64,000 bases of DNA. It comes from Acanthosepion pharaonis (Eukaryota > Mollusca > Cephalopoda > Sepiida > Sepiidae). Below the pieces are notes generated by a model. That model saw only the letters and a program-made list of their open reading frames with translations. It was not told where the DNA came from and ran no database searches. The position numbers and the translations under genes are program-made. The DNA lies in NCBI GenBank assembly GCA_903632075.3, contig CAHIKZ030005201.1, positions 2,978,501 to 3,042,500 on the forward strand, in the 5' to 3' direction. Numbering within the stretch: the stretch's first letter is position 1; every line of letters begins with the position of its first letter. This document shows positions 12,119 to 23,224 of this stretch, one piece after another.

Positions 12119-12832
12119 TTTATTTAAAATATGATTCCAAATCGCTACATAAGAGGTCTCATGTTTCAAAACAAGAGCCGAAAACTTCAATATAATCCTT
12201 TAAATTAAATTGAGTTGAAATTAAAAGGGCTCCGTTCCATCTTCAAGCGAAATTTTGTTGGAATAACGTATATCTGAAATTTACTTGTTTTAAAAATTGA
12301 AATCAAAATCACCATGGTAACAGCTAGGGCGAATTGTCTAAAATGGGTAGGCGAGTGTAGGGTGTTAATGATAAGTAGCGGTATATAGATACTTTCAAGG
12401 TGTCAAGTCGGGGGAAGGTGAGGGTGTCAAAAATGAAACGAAGATGTATTAAGCTTTCGTCAAGTTGGCTTGTCTATGGAGATTTATTTATTTATTTTAT
12501 TTTATTATTATGAAAGGGAATTGTGCATATAAAAAGAAAGACTTTCGTAACGTTTGTTTTTTGACGACTTCATAAAGGGTTATCTTTTATGTAAGGTGTT
12601 TAAACTACTAATTTGGGCTATGGATTATGAAGGGTGTTATGTTGTATGCAAGTTTGTAGTTAATAATTTCTACTATGAATCTGATGATTGGGTTATTTGT
12701 TAAACAAGTTATATAATTTTTTTTATTTCAAACCAAAAATCTGATGATGCCTACAAAAAACCGTTAACTCGTGTCTATTATTTAATAGATTATTATTATT
12801 CAGAAAGTTCCTTCCTATTTTCCATATATCTT

Positions 12833-12878
<46 letters not shown>
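12063..12878. repeat. Element bounded by two (TA)n tracts
   Basis: (TA)n at 12063-12114 and 12835-12878 bracket about 720 bp. The left end (AATATGATTCCAAATCGC, then GTCTCATGTTTCAAAACAAG and CCATCTTCAAGCGAAATTTT) is the same sequence as the arms of the palindrome at 61592-61857. The right end (AGTTCCTTCCTATTTTC) recurs near 61941. Probably a mobile element that lands in TA repeats. Confidence 0.6.
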
Positions 12879-12880
<2 letters not shown>

Positions 12881-13059
12881 ATTTTAAATGGTGTGTTTGA
12901 AAACTTCACACTTCGAATGCTCTTGACAATACCCCGTCGTACTAACGGAAGGTTAATAAACAAAAAAAAAACAAACATATACATACATTTGTCTTTTTGT
13001 TTAGAAGTATATCAACCTCTATTCCACAATCTAAATATTTTGTACGGAATTTTAATTTT

Positions 13060-13350
13060 TTTAATTTTTGAAGATAACAATGGTTTTAGTGATTCAAGTC
13101 TTAGCTGGGATAGCGGTAAAGGTGGAGTCATACATTTCCCTAGGATATTTACGAGTAAGTGAATATAAATAATCCAAATTGAATTCGAACTCGGCTCTCT
13201 GACTAACAATTCCGAGCCATTATCCATTAAATCACGTGCACACTCAATCTTACGGCACCTGGTATTTCAAGCGGTCACCCATTTAGGTACTGACCAGGCT
13301 CGACGTTGATAGGGCGGAACTGCTGTTTCAACGTGATGCGGCCGTAAAGC
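13060..13350 (-). mobile_element. 5S-tRNA composite SINE
   Basis: Read on the minus strand, 13350-13249 aligns with 5S rRNA: CGGCCGCATCACGTTGAA at the start, AGCCTGGTCAGTACC in the middle, ATGGGTGACCGC and AATACCAGGTGCCGTAAG at the end. The A-box part (usually GAAGYTAAGCA) is worn. Directly after it (13245-13175) comes the family A tRNA-like unit (TTTAATGGATAATGGCTCGG, B-box-like GAGTTCGAATTC), then the family body. Confidence 0.85.
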
Positions 13351-14510
13351 CTGTGTATGTGTGTAGTGTTCAAATCACATCAAGAAATACCAAATGCTTT
13401 GAAATGAACGTAATGTCAATAAGGATCGTTTCTCCTAAGAGAAGTTGATAGGGGGTGACCCCAATATGTACATTGCTTACCCTAAGTAATGTTAAAGTAG
13501 ACTTTGTCTATTCAGTGTCACACCAGAGAATAAGAGAATCTAGTTATGTTAGTGGGTGACTACACCTGACATGTAAAAAGGTGGTCGACCCAGTTGAGTT
13601 ACGATATTTATTTGTATAAATCATACAAAATGTGGCACAAGGCCAAAGGAGGGGATAGGGGGAAAGGGATGGTCTTCATCTGTCTTAACTTTAAACTTAG
13701 CTAGCCACAAACACTGACCCAAACAGACAACAATATTCCTTACACTAAAACAACACATTCTTACTTACCTTTCTTACTACATCCACCATAATACCTCATT
13801 GCCTCTGTGAAAGTTCTAACTAGACTCGATATGTACAATTTATTGTCTGTAGGGGAAGGGAAATAAAACAACAAATTTAAAATTTTGCCCCAATGATTAT
13901 TTACAAAGATGGACGAAACTATTTACAAGAAACTAAACAAAATAATGTTAGTAATAAAAACTTCCATAGTCCCTAAATGTGGCAGAAATATCATTTAACT
14001 GGACGAAATCAATACGGGATTTTAATAATATAAAATATTCATTCATTCAATCACTCACTCAAACATGCACTCATTCAGACACAACAACAAATACGAAAAA
14101 CACACCTGAAACGAAAGGCGCCCCGCACCCACCAGAGAACTGACGTCACTGACCACCTAGCGAGAGAGGGGATGAGGAATTAAACCAAAGAAAAATAGCG
14201 ACAGAAATAAAAGGGGCCAATGAGCAAACATCTTTAGGAAGTATATGTGTGGTGCAACCACTGCAGGATATATATGAACTCCACCCGAAAGCGAAAATAC
14301 TAAGACTCTCAAAATTTCTCGCGAGAAGATCAAGATTTGGAGAAGCAACCAGCTCCCACCAAAGTCACACACCCTTACGCTGATATTAATTGACGGATTC
14401 CAGTAGCGAATAAGCAATCATTTTGACGTATGAGAGTTTTATTATTGCGTTCTTATTGTTCATTAAAACATTATAACATTTATATTTATATAACATTAAT
14501 TTGTTTCCAC
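13350..14510. other. Intron with no gene
   Basis: No exon or known repeat recognised. The part 14095-14360 is richer in GC than its surroundings (GGCGCCCCGCACCCACC near 14118) and may be a foreign insertion. Confidence 0.45.
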
Positions 14511-14514
14511 CTAC

Positions 14515-14574
14515 CGTTAATATCGATCGAAATTTGTTCAATTGAATGTCTGCTATAAACTGGGTGACGTTCTT
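14515..14574 (-). CDS. STAB2: Stabilin-like exon 11 in view: start of FAS1 domain 2
   Basis: 60 nt, 20 codons, phase 0 at both ends; acceptor TTTACTTGCAG, donor GTAGGT. It reads KNVTQFIADIQLNKFRSILT, the first helix of FAS1-2, matching the pattern of vertebrate stabilins where a KFRSLL-like helix follows the inter-domain linker. NVT is a potential N-glycosylation site. Support comes from both splice sites, frame continuity and the match to the expected position. Confidence 0.88.
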
Positions 14575-14579
14575 CTGCA

Positions 14580-16500
14580 AGTAAAGAAAAAAGTTAAACC
14601 AATTTGCATCTAGGAATTGTAATTAAGTTAATTTTCACTCCTTTATTTAACTCTGCAAACATAAAGAGTTTAATATATTTGAATAGATATCTCCACCCAG
14701 TTTCGATCCCTTGGTTTAAAATGAATTTTTATATATGATAAAGCATTCCTGAAGCTTTCATTTTAGCTTTAATTGAAAGCTAAATGATTAAATTTACTAT
14801 TTTCAAATGGAAGTTATATCGATTAGAATCTCAACTTTTTACGTCGGCTATTTTTGATACATTTGTAAACAAAAGTTAATTATCTGTTTTAAAAATCTTC
14901 CAAAAAATAAAATATACTTTTCTGAAATTTTATTTGAGAAATATTATCTGATTTAAAGTATAATTAATCTGATTTGAAGAAAAACTTATTTACTTTAAGT
15001 TTAAAATAACAGAGTAATAGATTTTTTAAGACAAACGGTAGCGGTGATTAGGCGCTTATCACCGTCGCTTGTCACTCGTATATCACTTAACAAGCGATGA
15101 TAAAATGTGTCAACATCTTTATTGTTGTTCTATGGAGACTTTATCTGTTAAAAAATAATTTTAAAAAATGAGGGGTGAGCACATTTTTTACATAATTTTT
15201 AAGTACTCAGTGATCTTTAAAATGTTGGAAAATATTATTTATATATTTATTATAGTTATCGCTCTTATTTTCTGATTATGTCGTGTATGGTCGGCCATAC
15301 TTTCAAACTGAGGCATGTTACGTAATATTTCATGAACATAAAAAAATATAAAAATATTTTTAAAATCGTGGTGCAAAATACATTGTATTAAGCTTTTCAA
15401 TTTTTAATTAGTAAATATAGTTTTCACTTAATAACAATATCACCTAACCGGTTGAAAGTGAAGCAGAATTTTAGAAGATTTATATATTATAAATTAATAT
15501 AATTAAAATAAAAAAATGAAAATAATTCTAGTAAAAATTCATTAATCATCGAAATTTTGTTGTTAATAAAATAGTGTCCTTAATAAATCTTATTTATAAA
15601 AGCAATTAAATGCTTTTCTAATTAAATAATGTCATAGTTTTATTGCATTTTTATTTTACGATTCGGAGCAGATTTTCGGGAAATGTGCAGTAGTTTGAAA
15701 AAAATTGATGATTTACATTCTCCAAAGAAGTCCTGTTTTTAACTAATAAAACAAATTTTGAGATTGAAATATAATTTCTCGATATTTCCTGAAATTAAGT
15801 AAGTGGGGAGGTCAAATCTGTAAAAAAAAAATTTTTACCGAGATTTTCGAAAAGACATTTTTAAAATAATTTCATTCATTTGTGAATCAGTCGTGAAAAT
15901 TTCATTAAAATCCGACAATTATTTGCTTTTTGTCAGGATTTCCAAATCAATGTATTTTTCACCTGAAAAAATGGCTCTAAAACACTAATCGTAAATATTA
16001 CGTCGACCGCTAACGGAAAAAATAAACAAAAAAAAAAAAAACAAGATTTTTAACCAAAATTTCGAACGTGCTAGAAATGATTAAAAAATTTAATGGAATA
16101 ATAAAAAATACTTTCCTGTTAGGGATAACATAAACATTTTGACGAAAATGTTTGGGGCCTTTTTCATCATGCTATGCTGTTTTTTGGGTTTTTTTTTTTT
16201 CAGCTACAAAATGGAGTACCTATATATGAACCACTGCAGTCATAACATGAAGTCTGAAGTTTAACACGTATTCAAAAAGGAGGGAGTGTTTACATAAGAC
16301 CATAATTACCAAACTTCGTTTGATTATTCTATTCAGTAACCTTTCCTAGCTTACAACACTACATGAAAGAATAAAAATTTTTGTAAACGGATGTAGGAAT
16401 TATTGCCACATAGATAAAGGGAAAGGAAACTGTAGAAAGCCATGATCGCTCACTTCTTGAAGTAACGTGGCAAATGAATGTGAATCGTGAAACTCTTTTT
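14580..16500. other. Very AT-rich intron
   Basis: No exon seen except a doubtful one at 16511-16603 (see findings). A patch near 15040-15100 is richer in GC. The stretch 16290-16380 shares CGTTTGATTATTCTATTCAG with the insertion at 50969-51480. Confidence 0.5.
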
Positions 16501-16649
16501 ATCTGAGATATTATGCTAAATTATGATTCAAAATTTTGTGTTTGCCTTCGTCAAAATTGGACTGCAGATCGATCCCTAGTAATTGTGGGTCTGATGGAAG
16601 ATCCTGAAATATAAACAGAATATATTTCTTAATTTATATAGGATAATAA

Positions 16650-16705
16650 AATATGGGATTATTCTTAAATAATATAGAAATATTATTTAAGAATAATCCC
16701 ATATT
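16650..16705. repeat. Perfect inverted repeat, 26-bp arms, 4-base loop
   Basis: Arms 16650-16675 and 16680-16705 are exact reverse complements, starting AATATGGGATTATTC. Confidence 0.95.
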
Positions 16706-16855
16706 CCATATGGCCGGATGAAATATCAAATTAGGACTGGTTTCAACCCCGTGCCAAATGTTTGCCGATCACTATATTAAACGATACTTGCAAACAAAAG
16801 AACAAACGAACCGCCAAATCTCACCATCAAGCGAAAATAAAAAGGCAAAACTTAC

Positions 16856-17002
16856 AGTTGGGTCTCCTGGAATATTTGGTTCATGAGTCATCAATTTTGT
16901 TACGATATGTATGATTCCGTTCGACGCCATGATGTCACGGCCAACATCAATTAAGTTAGTCCGCTTACTCGATCCTCGGAATTTGAACATCAGTTTATTT
17001 TT
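16856..17002 (-). CDS. STAB2: Stabilin-like exon 10 in view: FAS1 domain 1, C-terminal part
   Basis: 147 nt, 49 codons, phase 0 at both ends; acceptor GATTTTTTACAG, donor GTAAGT. It encodes the end of FAS1-1 with DIMASNGIIHIVTKLM, the conserved H2 motif (NGxIHxxxxxL) that closes fasciclin domains, and then a linker HEPNIPGDP. It is followed by 2.28 kb of intron and directly, in frame, by the start of FAS1-2. The 5.1-kb intron before it is the longest between two exons here and carries the two largest palindromes of the window. Confidence 0.94.
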
Positions 17003-17604
17003 CTGTAAAAAATCAAAATTAAAAAATACATTATTCTGATTAACAAGCATTTTAACTAGCAAACTATTCACAGACAAGATATCACAGACAAGATTTATAA
17101 AATAGGAAAAAATAATAAATCCAATTATACGCACAAAACAAATTAAAACAAATTGTCAAATCTAATTTCATGTAGCAAATGAAAATTTATCAGACGAACA
17201 GAACTTATCCAGAATCGCAAAAATACATGAAAATCGAATCCATTTATATATTTAGACAGCATATCTTCATTGAAACATGTTTCATTGAATAATATAGACA
17301 TATTATGTCTACTTATTTCTATACTGATCCTTTCCAGCTGTATTTATGGATTATGACAAAGCGCGTTCGCGCGGTTTTAAAAAATCATTATCATAACGGA
17401 ATGCAGATTTTATTGCAGTTACAATAAGTTTATCTTTGTAATTTACCGCTGAAGATGATCATAGAAAAGTCGAAAGTACTTGGGTAAAAAAAAAAAAAAA
17501 AACTACGGCGCATTGCTTGATGAATTTAATCTTAACATCAGGAAACTGATTGCACAACTGTAAAAGATCAGTATATAAATAATGTCTATATTATTCAATG
17601 AAAC

Positions 17605-17639
17605 AAACACACACACATGCACACACAAACAAACACACA

Positions 17640-17720
<81 letters not shown>
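17605..17720. repeat. (CA)n then (TA)n
   Basis: Interrupted CA units run into a pure CA tract and then TA. The open frame through it is low complexity. Confidence 0.97.
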
Positions 17721-17837
17721 TTAGTTGGATTTATGTGAGTTTGTGACCCTGGGTTTCACGATCAATTACAAACAGTTTGTCTGACGATCGCAAAGAGCGT
17801 GAAACCCAGGGTCAAAAACTCACGTCAATCCAACTAA
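17721..17837. repeat. Inverted repeat, about 40-bp arms
   Basis: Arms 17721-17760 and 17799-17837 are near-complementary around a 38-base loop; shared words are GACCCTGGGTTTCACG and its complement. Flanked by TA tracts (17697-17720 and 17922-17969). Confidence 0.9.
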
Positions 17838-17919
17838 AAATGTTAGTTCTATCACTGATATTGGATGCTTTCCAATAAGTACCGCGCATATATAATATAT
17901 AAATAATATATATATAAAT

Positions 17920-17975
<56 letters not shown>

Positions 17976-18074
17976 AATAAAAAGAAAGAACAGTAAGATA
18001 TAAAATCCGGTGTTCTTATAGATATTTTATTTTTACAAAATAGTGCTCAATGTAAATTTACAGAGCATTAATAT

Positions 18075-19525
18075 TATAAATTAATTGATTTAAAATATGG
18101 TTATTTTCGCTACACAGTTCCAACCATGTTTCAAAAATAGAAGCTAAAAACCCCTAATTTTATTTTTTTGCAAATAAATTAAAAGCATTAGTTCTATTTC
18201 ATCTTCAAGCGAATTTTGGAGTAACTTTTAAAATTTACCGGGTTTTAAATACACAGCTAAAATCACGTTTCCATGGTTACAGAATATTCTACTCAAATTG
18301 AACACGGGGTGTCTAGATTTTCCTTATGACAGTATCATTGTATCAGTTATTAGCTACATTTTGGTAAGGGGTGAGGATGTATTTTACACTGAAACCTGAC
18401 GTCGGTTGAATGGATGTCGTCTGAATTTAAAAAAAAAAAAAAAAAAAAAAAAATTGTTAACGGTAAAAAAAATTTTCAACGTCATCTTTTAAAATTAAAG
18501 ATTTTTTTTTTTTACAATACTTTTATTTAACTACGATTTGAAATATTTTCCTTTTAATTTTTATTTTACTATATTCTTTTTTAAGAACAGTTAAATGTAT
18601 TAGAATCCATTATATTATGTAGGATTATTTTAACATTAAGTTTAAGTATATGAGGTTACATTTTTTTTTTTTTTTATGTATATGAGGTTACATTTTTTTT
18701 TTTTTTGATTTTTTTTTATTTAAATAACTCAAATTTCTTTTAAATAATACTACACGCATTAAAAAGAATCCAAAAATAACACCTATAGTAAAATAAAATT
18801 AATATGTTAACATGTAAGTTTTTGAATGACCCATGTCCTCAGTATTACATGTGAAATATTTTTAGGTTTTTATATAAAAGAAAATGAATCAGTGAAATTA
18901 AGTAACCATTATATAAAAAAAAAAAAAAAAAAAAAAATTTCATGTAACCTCATATACATACTTAAACTTAATGTTAAAATAATCCTACATAATATAATGG
19001 TACATTTAACTGTTCTTAAAAAAGAATATAGTAAAATAAAAATTAAAAAGGAAAATATTTCAAATCGTAGTTAAATAAAAAGTATTGTAAAAAAAAATCT
19101 TTTAATTTTAAAAAAGATGACGTTGAAAATTTTTACCGTTAACAATTTTTTTTTTTTTTTTTTTTTTTAAATTCAGACGACATCCATTCAACTGGACGTC
19201 AGGTTTCAGTGTAAAATACATCCTCACCCCTTACCAAAAATGTAGCTAATAACTGATACAATGATACTGTCATAAGGAAAAATCTAGACACCCCGTGTTC
19301 AATTTGAGTAGAATATATTGTAACCATGGAAACGTGATTTAGCTGTGTATTTAAAACCCGGTAAATTTTAAAAGTTACTCCAAAATTCGCTTGAAGATGA
19401 AATAGAACTAATGCTTTTAATTTATTTGCAAAAATAAAATTAGGGTTTTTAGCTTCTATTTTTGAAACATGGTTGGAACTGTGTAGCGAAAATAACCATA
19501 TTTTTTAAATCAATTAATTATAATT
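18075..19525. mobile_element. Large palindromic element, arms of about 580 bp
   Basis: Arm 18075-18660 is repeated in reverse complement at 18935-19525 with few changes. Paired words include TACACAGTTCCAACCATG, TCATCTTCAAGCGAATTTTGG, CGTTTCCATGG and GGGGTGTCTAGATTTTCC. A-rich and T-rich runs lie inside the arms at matching places. The words shared with the elements at 12063 and 61592 (CATCTTCAAGCGAA) mark it as kin of those. No protein is encoded. Confidence 0.85.
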
Positions 19526-19599
19526 ATATATATATATATATATATTACACACACAGAGACATATATATATATATATATAGACATTTTACACACACAAAG

Positions 19600-19684
<85 letters not shown>
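19524..19684. repeat. Composite (TA)n/(CA)n/(TG)n tract
   Basis: Alternating TA and CA runs with a switch to TG at about 19665; long dipeptide-like open frames on both strands are artefacts. Confidence 0.97.
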
Positions 19685-20312
19685 AAAATACAGAAAAACA
19701 AACAAAAATCTTAATATGCAATTATGCTGTATTAATGTTAATATAAAGTCGACGTCGGACGTTTCGGTCTATTTAAGACCATCTTCATGGACATTTTCAT
19801 TTAAACATAATTAACATTAGAACATGATTTCAAAAACGATGGTTCTATCGTTTTTGAAATCATTTTTGATTTGCTTTGTAACGCGAAGGACTTCAAGCGT
19901 GTATGAAGATATAAGAACCTATTGATCTCTACGTATTCCTATATCAACGGAAGGGATTTCTTGAACTGTTTATATAAAATAGTTCAATCGACTTTTTTAA
20001 TATTTTAATATTTGGAAATCATCTTCGAATACGTTTTCACAACATCGCCCACGTGACGACGACGTGATCATATTTAAACGGAACGCTGATCTTATATAAA
20101 AATTTCAGTTATCTGTTTGGATTAGTTGTGCTCTTATGTCCATCGTCTTTTGTGTTAAATTTTTATATGTTCTAATGTTAATTATGTTTAAATGAAAATG
20201 TCCATGAAGATGGTCTTAAATAGACCGAAACGTCCGACGTCGACTTTATATTAACATTAATACAGCATAATTGCATATTAAGATTTTTGTTTGTTTTTTC
20301 TGTATTTTTCTT
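19684..20312. mobile_element. Element with 145-bp terminal inverted repeats and hammerhead-like motif
   Basis: The left arm (19684-19830) and the right arm (20165-20312) are reverse complements, sharing AATATGCAATTATGC, TAAAGTCGACGTCGGACG and TTAATTATGTTTAAATG. Each arm holds TGAAGAT, a GGTC/GACC hairpin and GAAACGTC in order (plus strand 20205-20234, minus strand 19786-19757). The centre is unique. TA/TG runs flank it on both sides (19619-19684 and 20344-20407). Confidence 0.8.
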
Positions 20313-20347
20313 CATACTGTCGGATCTATATCCATATATTTGCTTAC

Positions 20348-20410
<63 letters not shown>

Positions 20411-20461
20411 CAATACTATCTCCGGAATTAGAAAATAAGAAACACAATGATACCAATTTTT

Positions 20462-20820
20462 TTAATCATTTTACTCCAAGCAAGACGGTAATTTCACTAG
20501 GACGCATGGGGATTAGAGGGAGTGAAAGAGAATGTGAAGACTTTAGTGAAAACAAGTGAGGAGAAAGGACAAGAAAGAACCGGTTTCAGGAAGAAAAAAG
20601 ATGGCAATTGGCTTTGCAATTTTAGAAAATTGTAGGTGACAGAGTAGAAAAAAATCAGAAGGAAGTTTCACGGACGAGAATTGTGGGTAAAAAAACTGTT
20701 AGAATAGAACATACGGTTGCATCTCGGTAGTTCAACAGTAAAACGGGAAGACCTAGTTACAAATAAAGTAGCACGCTTAAAATCATGCAGTCGATTCTGA
20801 CAGTGAAAATATTTATAACA
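20462..20820 (-). mobile_element. Jockey/CR1-like LINE, 3' end fragment
   Basis: Plus strand shows TTTTACTCCAAGCAAGACGG, GGATTAGAGGGAGTG and GTTGCATCTCGGTAGTTCA, the family's reverse-complemented 3' block. Confidence 0.7.
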
Positions 20821-21189
20821 TCATATGAAAAGTTAATTGTAAGAAAATGACATATAAATTATTATATACCAGAACAACGTTAGGAAAATTAATGACAAAG
20901 TGGGAAAAATCGTTTGACGCGTTTCGTCCTCATAATATGTGATACTTTATCAAAAGTGACAAAAAAACATAAGCAAAAAGAAATGAAATGAAATCGGATA
21001 GGACAACAAAGATGAAATTAGTTCGAATGTAAAAAAAGGTAAATTAAGATTTTAAATCAACAAACTGAATTGTTCTTTATTCTTTGGAAAAATATTGAAC
21101 TGAATTTTTGTTTGTCCTTTTGAAAGATTTTACAAGCATATACAGGATAAGGAGGAAGCTTTAAGTTATTAGTTTTGAGACGGTGTGAC

Positions 21190-21795
21190 TTATTCATCAT
21201 TAATCACTGAGAAGTCAAGGCGTAATTTCTTGTTTCTAAGTCCATCCTTCAAATCAACCATTCGTCCTTGTATGGAATACTGCTGTCATATATGGTCAGG
21301 TGCTCCCGCTGTTCACCTCGAGGTCCTAGACAAAATCTAGAGACGGTGGCTGGTCCTGATCTGGCATCCCGTCGACAGTCACTTTCTCACAGACGTGCTG
21401 TGGCTTCCCTCTGTCTTTTCTAGAATTATTTTCATGGCAACTGCACCGACGAGCTAGTTCCCAAACTGCATGAATTTAAGCGTGCTATTAGGTTGGCATC
21501 TCGATCTCACCCTTTCATTGTCGAAACGGCTAAATGTAACCATCTCTTCTACTCCATCAGCTTCTTATCTCGCACCTCTCGTCAGTGGAAATTCCTTCCT
21601 ATCACTTGCTTCCCTGATAGCTATAATCTCCAAATATTTAAGTGTAATGTCAATCGACATCTACTGATGCCTTGACCTTGATCCCTGTCCTTCTCTTTAT
21701 CCTTTTCCCAAACACTCCTCTTTACTTACTCCCACTCTCTTTAACCCCTTGAGAGCTAGTGGCACTCCTGCCTTACTTGGGGTGATTTGCTTAAA
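21190..21795 (+). mobile_element. Jockey/CR1-like LINE, C-terminal end, sense
   Basis: Reads TIRPCMEYCCHIWSGA near 21255, then PAVHLEVLDKI, the stretch after the reverse transcriptase in Jockey/CR1-type proteins. Further on, FHGNCTDEL and HEFKRAIRLASRSHPF follow in another frame, ending at CTTGGGGTGATTTGCTT and a poly(A) run. Shifts and stops make it inactive. Confidence 0.8.
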
Positions 21796-21807
21796 AAAAA
21801 AAAAAAC

Positions 21808-22060
21808 AAATAAATGTAAGTGTGGCTCGGAATTACAAATCAGAGAGCCGAGTTCGAATTCAACTCGGCTTCGTTGCATTCACTTATGCGCAAAAGTTAT
21901 GAATCCATCTCTTCTCCCCCCAACTATGGGTTAAATAGCAGGACAGACTGGGTCCTATAGCCTTAGTTGGCAATCAGTCTACCGTGACTGCGGGAAATTT
22001 TCTGCCTATTCAATCATGAATTGTCCAACCGTGTATTACGTATGGTATTTGATTTCTAAA
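21808..22060 (+). mobile_element. tRNA-headed SINE, family A
   Basis: GTGGCTCGGAATTACAAATC, then GAGTTCGAATTCAACTC and the usual body with CCCCCAACTATGGGTTAAAT. It follows directly on the poly(A) tail of the LINE before it and stops about 50 bp before an exon. Confidence 0.78.
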
Positions 22061-22110
22061 AAGATTTATTACTATGATCCCTGGAATGAAGAGAGAATCA
22101 GACAACTTAC

Positions 22111-22251
22111 CTTATAAAGAAAGCGGGCAGCATTGCCTTGAAGTGTGTATAATGTTTGGTTGACAAGATCCGTCAAGTAGACCCGTACTGGGAGGATATG
22201 TTGACGCAAAATCTGTCGACTTCGATCCTTATAAGTCAAAAGTTCATCAAA
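22111..22251 (-). CDS. STAB2: Stabilin-like exon 9 in view: FAS1 domain 1, middle part
   Basis: 141 nt, 47 codons, phase 0 at both ends; acceptor TACTTCCAG, donor GTAAGT. It encodes the helix and central strand of FAS1-1, with ILRQHILPVRVYLTDL and then QTLYTLQGN. In fasciclin domains the central motif is usually (L/R)xYHxV. Here the Tyr is replaced by Gln while the His is kept. The LQGN sequence matches the LxGx turn seen in stabilin FAS1 domains. Confidence 0.92.
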
Positions 22252-22589
22252 CTGGAAGTAAAAGTGAAAAATTGGAGAAAATGTTAAACTAATTAATTAA
22301 GGTATCAGTTAATTGTTACTTTATATATTTAGCGGAAAAAATGTTAACAAAAACAACCGTGAACATCTAAAACGGCATTATTCCAACAGCGGCAACCACA
22401 AAAATGGGTTGCATATCGTCCTCATAATATGGTGATTTATCAGGCTTAGGTAGCTTAAATTCGGCACAAGGTCGAAGGTATGGAGCACTCAGCGAGTTCG
22501 ATCTTCAATGGGATTACCACATTCATGTGTCCTATCGTTCTCACAATATGGGATATTTTACAAGAAAAGTAATCAAAACATAAACAAAA

Positions 22590-23155
22590 ATACACTAAGT
22601 GAAATTAGAGAAAAAAATAAAATGAGGAAATTAATCCGAGTGTAACAAATTAAGAACAGAAACATTAATAATCAGCGCGAAGAGGAAAGAGTAACCAGAA
22701 GGCCTGTGGATAGCGATTGAGACAGCATTTAATTTTTTGCAGATTAAAGTTTGCTGGAAAGCATAAAGCCGGAAGGGAGTTTTGCAAGCGATAAGTGCGA
22801 GAAAAGAAACTGTTAGAATAGAACTTAGGGCTACAGCTAGCCAACTCAACTGTCAATTAATGAGATCTCGACGTCAGTCTATTACTGTCCTTAAATTTAA
22901 AAACGTCTAGGTACCATAAGAAAGAGCTCATCCGAACAATTACCATAAAAGTATATGTAGAAAAGATACCGAGAGGCTACCTTAACGCGGTGGGAAAGTG
23001 ACTGAAGCCGAGCCGCCAGATCAGGACCAATAATATTGCTGATTTTACTTTGGATTTTATCAAGGAGCACAAGGTAAATCTGGAATTAGCAAAATTTCTG
23101 GCAAATTTTCTAGACTTATTTCAAGAAAAAAACGTCCTTGACGCCGGCAAATACG
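22590..23155 (-). mobile_element. Jockey/CR1-like LINE, 3' fragment
   Basis: Minus-strand text TVELASCSPKFYSNSFFSRT and LPALCFPANFNLQK matches the C-terminal end seen at 21190-21795. It ends at GACGCCGGCAAAT like the copy at 11540-12060. Confidence 0.78.
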
Positions 23156-23224
23156 GTAAATGATATATCTATAATGTTTTAAATGGTGTGTTTGAAATCT
23201 CCACACTACGAATGCCGTGAAAAT

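Noticed and set aside
16511..16603. Internal exon between FAS1-1 and FAS1-2
   Set aside because: No donor in the needed phase (the only GC donor would shift the frame), and FAS1-2 follows FAS1-1 directly in stabilins. Kept only as a possible alternative end.
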